Part shown: one piece after another, positions 56,794 through 64,000 of the stretch
How positions within the stretch are numbered: the first letter of the stretch is position 1
How the letters are laid out: each line of letters opens with the position of its first letter
Assembly: GCF_001423185.1 (NCBI RefSeq)
Contig: NZ_LMOB01000001.1
Location: 1,268,875-1,332,874 of the forward strand
Reading direction: 5' to 3'
Length of the DNA stretch: 64,000 nucleotides
Source: Plantibacter sp. Leaf314
GTDB lineage: Bacteria > Actinomycetota > Actinomycetes > Actinomycetales > Microbacteriaceae
Notes under the pieces: generated by a model
Told to the model about the DNA's origin: nothing
The model's input: the letters and a program-made list of their open reading frames with translations, nothing else
Database searches by the model: none
Program-made: the position numbers and the translations under genes

Positions 56794-57294
56794 TCAGATG
56801 CCGCCGCGCTCCCACGGCCACCGCGGTGTCGGCCGGCCGCCGGTCGACGAGGTCGCCACCGCGGCTGCGGCGAGCACGATGACGAGCGCCAACACCCCGA
56901 CGGTCACCGAGAACGGTCCCGTCAGCGTCGTGACCGCGAACGCGGCCGCATCGGCTCCGTCCCGACTCGCCACCGCATCGAAGATCCCGCCACTGACCCC
57001 GTAGGCGAGCCACGCGAGCAGCCCGGCCAGGACGGCCGATCCCACCGAGACGCGCACCGGCGTCCGGCGCGTCTCACGGATGATCGCCCAGAGCACCACG
57101 AGTGCGGCCACGACGACCATCAACGGGCCGGTCAGCGGCCCCGCGTCCGGGTCGGTCACCACATCGAGATCCGCCAGCAGACTGATGAAGCCGAACGCAC
57201 AGACCACGAGCGCGACATAGGTGATCGCCGCGAACGGAGCGACCCACCAGGGCCCTGGCGCCCCGTGCTCCCGCTCGCGGTCGCGGTCGGTCAT
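56794..57294 (-). CDS. Small four-helix membrane protein
   Basis: 166 residues with four membrane segments (about 17-40, 52-70, 80-100, 125-148), each end charged. No family recognised. It starts two bases after the next gene's stop, so the two membrane proteins are probably made together. It may belong to the secretion locus by position, but nothing in the sequence shows it. Confidence 0.65.
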   Translation of the reverse strand: MTDRDREREHGAPGPWWVAPFAAITYVALVVCAFGFISLLADLDVVTDPDAGPLTGPLMVVVAALVVLWAIIRETRRTPVRVSVGSAVLAGLLAWLAYGVSGGIFDAVASRDGADAAAFAVTTLTGPFSVTVGVLALVIVLAAAAVATSSTGGRPTPRWPWERGGI

Positions 57295-57296
57295 GC

Positions 57297-58307
57297 TCAG
57301 CGGGCGGTCGTCGGTCCGGCCTCGAGGACACGCTCGTACTCGGCGCGGGCCTCGAGGTTGGCCTCACGGACCTTGCGTCCGCGGGCGGCGATCCATCCAC
57401 CGAACCAGACGGGGATCTCGCGGGCGACGACGAACGCGAGGACCGGTCCGAAGGTGAACGCGACGCCGGTGACTTCGGCGAGCACCTCGTCGACACTCAG
57501 CGTCCACGCGCGCTCCTGGATGAGGAACCCGCCGACCCATGCGAGGAAGACGACCAGCCCGATGATGAAGCCGCCGAGCACCCAGTGCACCCAGCCGGAT
57601 CGGTTGACGATCGTGGCCGTGACCACCCAGGAGAGGAAGAACCCGGCGGTCGCCAGGAGGAAGGGCCAGCTGGTCGAGATCGTGATGAGGTTCTCGACGA
57701 AGGTGCCGTCGCCCTCGAGGACGAGCTCGAGGCCAGCGACGGCGGCTGCGTACAGACCGGCGAAGATGATGGTGCCGAGCAGACCGATGAGGATGCCGAA
57801 GCCGCGGTTGCCGCGGACCTCCGGCTCGGATGGCGCCTGGACGTAGAGCGGGAAGGCCTGCTGCTGCTCGGTCTCCGTCGCGGCGGCGGTGTCGCTCGCT
57901 CCGGAGCGCGCGACCGGTTCGTAGGCTGCCGCCGGGTAGGGGTGCGCGCCGATGTCGGCCTGCTGGGACGTCGCCGCAGTGGTCGACGTGGACGTGGTGT
58001 CGTCGTCGTCATCGACGTTCGAGTACGCGCGCTGCGGGGTGTGCGGGCGGTACGGGCGCGTCTCGCGGACACCGGCGTCGGCGTCACTGCGAGCTGCCGC
58101 GCGCCGGTCCTCGACGACCGGGTCGGCGCCGACGCCGTCCGCCGTCGTGATGGTGTCCTGCTGGACGGTGTCCTCGGAGAGGATGTCCCGCTCGACCACG
58201 GGGTCACCGCTCGCGGTGGTCGGACGGGCGGTACCAGACGCGGTCTGGGCAGCCGCCGGAGTGGTCGGGTCGGTCGACGATCCGGGCTCGGGGTTCTGGG
58301 TGCTCAT
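57297..58307 (-). CDS. Membrane protein with disordered N-terminal half
   Basis: 336 residues from ATG 58307, with AAGGAG upstream. The first 165 residues are Thr/Ala/Asp-rich and disordered; four membrane segments follow between about 170 and 300, and a basic cytoplasmic end (ARGRKVREANLEARAEYERV). No family recognised. It opens the minus-strand accessory block and is divergent from the amidase gene. Confidence 0.65.
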   Translation of the reverse strand: MSTQNPEPGSSTDPTTPAAAQTASGTARPTTASGDPVVERDILSEDTVQQDTITTADGVGADPVVEDRRAAARSDADAGVRETRPYRPHTPQRAYSNVDDDDDTTSTSTTAATSQQADIGAHPYPAAAYEPVARSGASDTAAATETEQQQAFPLYVQAPSEPEVRGNRGFGILIGLLGTIIFAGLYAAAVAGLELVLEGDGTFVENLITISTSWPFLLATAGFFLSWVVTATIVNRSGWVHWVLGGFIIGLVVFLAWVGGFLIQERAWTLSVDEVLAEVTGVAFTFGPVLAFVVAREIPVWFGGWIAARGRKVREANLEARAEYERVLEAGPTTAR

Positions 58308-58569
58308 CGCGTACTCCTTCGGCGGAAGCCTGTTCAGGAGCGCCCGCACGGCGCTCCGTCCGCCACGGTAGCAACACCGGGCCGCGATGCCCGGCAAGCT
58401 CGCCGAGCACGCGGCACTCCCGTCCGACGCGATTCAGGTCTGATTCATATCCGACGGAAACGGTCCCCTCAGCTCCGCGCGATTGAGTGGGACTCACAAC
58501 AGACACTTGTCGGATCAACGCCGATCCCGCGACGCCGCTCCCCCACGGCGCATCCCCCGGAAAGGCACC
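58308..58569. promoter_or_regulatory. Divergent intergenic region
   Basis: 262 bp between the only divergent gene pair. On the minus strand TGCTACCGT resembles an extended -10; on the plus strand no convincing pair of boxes was found. Confidence 0.3.
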
Positions 58570-59571
58570 ATGCCAGAGCAGCTCCCCCATGCCCAGCGCG
58601 ACGACACACGTGCCCACTCGCCGCTCCGTCGCCTCTCGGCCCGATACCGCGGCCTGCCCCTCCGCGGACGCCGCGTCGTCGCCGGTGCTGCCGCCGGTGC
58701 CGCCCTCCTCCTCGCCACCGCGGTCATCGCGCCGCTCGCGGCGAACGGCTCCGGCTCGCCTCGTTCAGGCGCCGCCGCGCAGCCGAACGGTGATGCGGCG
58801 CTGTCGGTCCCCGCGTCGACCGTGAACGCCACGGCGGTCACGGCGATCTCGGAGACGGCCGGCCCCGTGGCCGGCGGCAGCACCGTCACCGTCAGCGGAA
58901 CCGACGTGGACGGCGTCACGCGCGTCGTCTTCGGAGCGCAGGACGCCGAGATCCTGTCGGCGACGAGCACCGAGGTGACGGTCGCTGTGCCACCTGCCTC
59001 GGACTTCTCCCCCGCCGACGTGGGGATCGCCGTGTACGCGGACGAGCTCCGGATCGATGGAGACACCCTGAGCTACCGCTACGACATCATGAGCCCGGTC
59101 GACACGCAGATGGCCTACGTCTTCGCACACTGGGACGACTACAACCTCGCCGAGTACGGCTCACTTCCCGACACCGACTGCGCGAACTTCGCCAGCCAGA
59201 GTCTCATCGAGCGCGGGTGGACCATGGACGAGGACTGGTGGGCCGAGGGGACGGGCGAGGACTTCGACTTCTCGAAGGCCTGGGTCAGTTCCACGTTCTT
59301 CATGAACTACCTGGAGGGGCGCCCGGACCTCGCCACCGCGCTCGACGACACCCAGCGCGACCAGGTCAAGGTCGGCGACATCGTGCAGTTCGACTGGGAC
59401 AACAGTGGCGACCGGGACCACACGGGCATCGTGTCCCGCGTCGAGATCACGGACGCCGGAACCCAGGTGTACTACGCCGGGCACACCGACGACACCGACT
59501 ACCGCACCGTCGACGAGGCCATCACCGTCCTGCACCCCGGCGCGGACGTGTACTACTGGAGCATCGCCTAG
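58570..59571 (+). CDS. Exported amidase_6-type protein with IPT/TIG domain
   Basis: 333 residues from ATG 58570, with GGAAAGG upstream; the only plus-strand gene. A basic N-terminus and hydrophobic segment (about 36-58) direct export. Residues 90-170 are an IPT/TIG Ig-like domain (ISETAGPVAGGSTVTVSGTD). The C-terminal domain matches the putative amidase_6 family: TDCANFASQ with catalytic Cys204, GDIVQFDWDNSGDRDHTGIV with His284, and YYAGHTDDTDYRTVDEA. Probable cell-wall peptide or amide hydrolase acting outside the cell. Confidence 0.87.
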   Translation: MPEQLPHAQRDDTRAHSPLRRLSARYRGLPLRGRRVVAGAAAGAALLLATAVIAPLAANGSGSPRSGAAAQPNGDAALSVPASTVNATAVTAISETAGPVAGGSTVTVSGTDVDGVTRVVFGAQDAEILSATSTEVTVAVPPASDFSPADVGIAVYADELRIDGDTLSYRYDIMSPVDTQMAYVFAHWDDYNLAEYGSLPDTDCANFASQSLIERGWTMDEDWWAEGTGEDFDFSKAWVSSTFFMNYLEGRPDLATALDDTQRDQVKVGDIVQFDWDNSGDRDHTGIVSRVEITDAGTQVYYAGHTDDTDYRTVDEAITVLHPGADVYYWSIA

Positions 59572-59598
59572 CCGGAATCCGGAAGCCGGGCCACGGTC

Positions 59599-60363
59599 TC
59601 AGGCGGGGAAGAGCGTGGAGACGATCGTCTGCGTCCAGCCGGTGATGGACGTGTTCGACCAGCGGGTCGCGATCCACGTGCCGTCGCGGAGGAAGTGGCG
59701 CTCCCCGTAGGTGCCGGCGTCCTCGGTCGTCTCGGTGAAGCACATCGTGCCACCGGTCTCCTCGGAGCAGGTGAAGCCGGCCTCGTTCATCCGCGCGATC
59801 GCAGCGGTCTGCGTGGCGGCGTCGACCACGAGCACGTTCGTCTCGATCCCGAGGTCGCCACCACCGCTCGACTTGCCGAGGATGCAGTTGAGGCGGTCGG
59901 TGTTCGCCGAGATGACGGCCACGAGCGCGTTGTCGTTCGACCCGATGAACTCCGTCGCGAGATCCGGCTGTGCCCACGCCGGGTTGAGCTCGAGGATCCC
60001 GCCCTCGGTCACCGAGTCGATGTAGCCGGCGGGGAAGAGCTGCGTGCAGTCGGTCGGTCGCACGGGCGCGGCGGGCACGGCGTCCGTCGCGGTCGGCGCC
60101 GGAGTCGGCTCCGCGGTGGCCGTCACGGTCGGCGTGCCGGTGGCGTCCGTCGCGGGCGTACCGCCCTGACCGACGACGAGGAGGCCGATGACGACGACGA
60201 GCGCGATCACGAGCACGGCGGCCAGCACGCTCAGCCAGATGACGAGGGGGTTCCGCTTCCGCTTCGGCGCCGGTGCGCCGTACCGGATGTCCGGCTGCGC
60301 CGCTGCCGAGTCCGGTTCCAGGGGCTGGAACGAACCGGTGGGCTGCTCGGGCTGATCGCTCAT
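59599..60363 (-). CDS. Single-pass membrane protein, unknown outer domain
   Basis: 254 residues from ATG 60363. A short cytoplasmic part (PKRKRNP) leads to one membrane segment (about 39-66), then a Thr/Ala/Pro linker. The outer domain has four cysteines (DCTQLFP, LNCILG, TCSEE, MCFTE) that probably form disulfides. No family recognised. It lies between the amidase gene (convergent) and the rpoC terminator. Confidence 0.65.
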   Translation of the reverse strand: MSDQPEQPTGSFQPLEPDSAAAQPDIRYGAPAPKRKRNPLVIWLSVLAAVLVIALVVVIGLLVVGQGGTPATDATGTPTVTATAEPTPAPTATDAVPAAPVRPTDCTQLFPAGYIDSVTEGGILELNPAWAQPDLATEFIGSNDNALVAVISANTDRLNCILGKSSGGGDLGIETNVLVVDAATQTAAIARMNEAGFTCSEETGGTMCFTETTEDAGTYGERHFLRDGTWIATRWSNTSITGWTQTIVSTLFPA

Positions 60364-60419
60364 CCCCTCAGCATGTCGGCCCCGGCCCGCCCGCACAACT
60401 CGGGTGTCCCCCACAACGG

Positions 60420-60458
60420 CGGAAGGCCCGCCCTGCATGATGCAGGGCGGGCCTTCCG
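60420..60458 (-). terminator. Terminator after rpoC
   Basis: An 18-bp perfect stem, with arms GGAAGGCCCGCCCTGCA/TGCAGGGCGGGCCTTCC extended by one C-G pair, around TGA. It begins 17 bp past the rpoC stop. Confidence 0.9.
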
Positions 60459-60475
60459 GTTGAGTCGTTCAACCC

Positions 60476-64000
<3,525 letters not shown>

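Overview
The window is about 64 kb of high-GC DNA from an actinobacterium. Gene content and order (truA, rplQ, rpoA, the spc and S10 operons, tuf, fusA, rpsG, rpsL, then rpoC at the right edge) and the absence of rpsD and rpsN from their usual slots point to the Micrococcales, probably Microbacteriaceae. That placement is inferred from synteny and protein style, not from a database search. All but one of the genes lie on the minus strand, so the natural reading direction is from 64000 down to 1. No tRNA, rRNA, CRISPR array, insertion sequence or prophage was seen.

Region 1 (1-26 kb) is the translation superoperon. Read on the minus strand it is: rpsL-rpsG-fusA-tuf (str operon, from a clear promoter at 25986-26014), a DUF4012-type membrane protein, then rpsJ-rplC-rplD-rplW-rplB-rpsS-rplV-rpsC-rplP-rpmC-rpsQ-rplN-rplX-rplE-rpsH-rplF-rplR-rpsE-rpmD-rplO-secY-adk-map, a PabC-like PLP enzyme, infA (own promoter 5325-5354)-rpmJ-rpsM-rpsK-rpoA-rplQ, a double GNAT acetyltransferase and truA. 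Many genes overlap by one to four bases. Strong inverted repeats sit between several cistrons, including the two slots where rpsD and rpsN would be expected.

Region 2 (26-58.4 kb) lies between rpoC and rpsL. It is a continuous accessory block that combines a type VII-like secretion locus with a signalling and cell-surface module. The secretion part has an FtsK/SpoIIIE (EccC/EssC-like) ATPase with an N-terminal FHA domain, a WXG100 protein and two other small helical proteins, an EspG-like chaperone candidate, two large WXG-type putative effectors (one with a complete alpha/beta-hydrolase triad) and two lipoproteins. The signalling part has a transmembrane Ser/Thr kinase, a PP2C phosphatase, two FHA proteins and an FHA-HTH protein. 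The surface part has a 1.7k-residue Ig/Fn3 protein, a MoxR ATPase, a DUF58 protein and a transglutaminase-fold membrane protein that has lost all three catalytic residues. The second part resembles the PFNA cluster described in Bifidobacterium (kinase, Fn3, AAA ATPase, DUF58, transglutaminase).

The most unusual finding is a shared promoter design inside this block. Three intergenic sites (27608-27625, 47291-47308, 55359-55376) carry the palindrome ATGGGGAG-N2-CTCCCCAT (one site has two changes in its outer arm). Each lies exactly 22 bp upstream of a -10-like hexamer with no recognisable -35 box. This is the geometry of a class II activator site at about -43, and it predicts a small regulon joining the WXG100 operon, the large-effector operon and a Gln/Tyr-rich membrane protein. 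The FHA-HTH protein encoded next to the kinase is the best local candidate for the regulator.

Region 3 (58.5-64 kb) holds the only plus-strand gene (an exported amidase_6-type protein with an IPT/TIG domain), a single-pass membrane protein of unknown function, a strong terminator and the C-terminal 1174 codons of rpoC.
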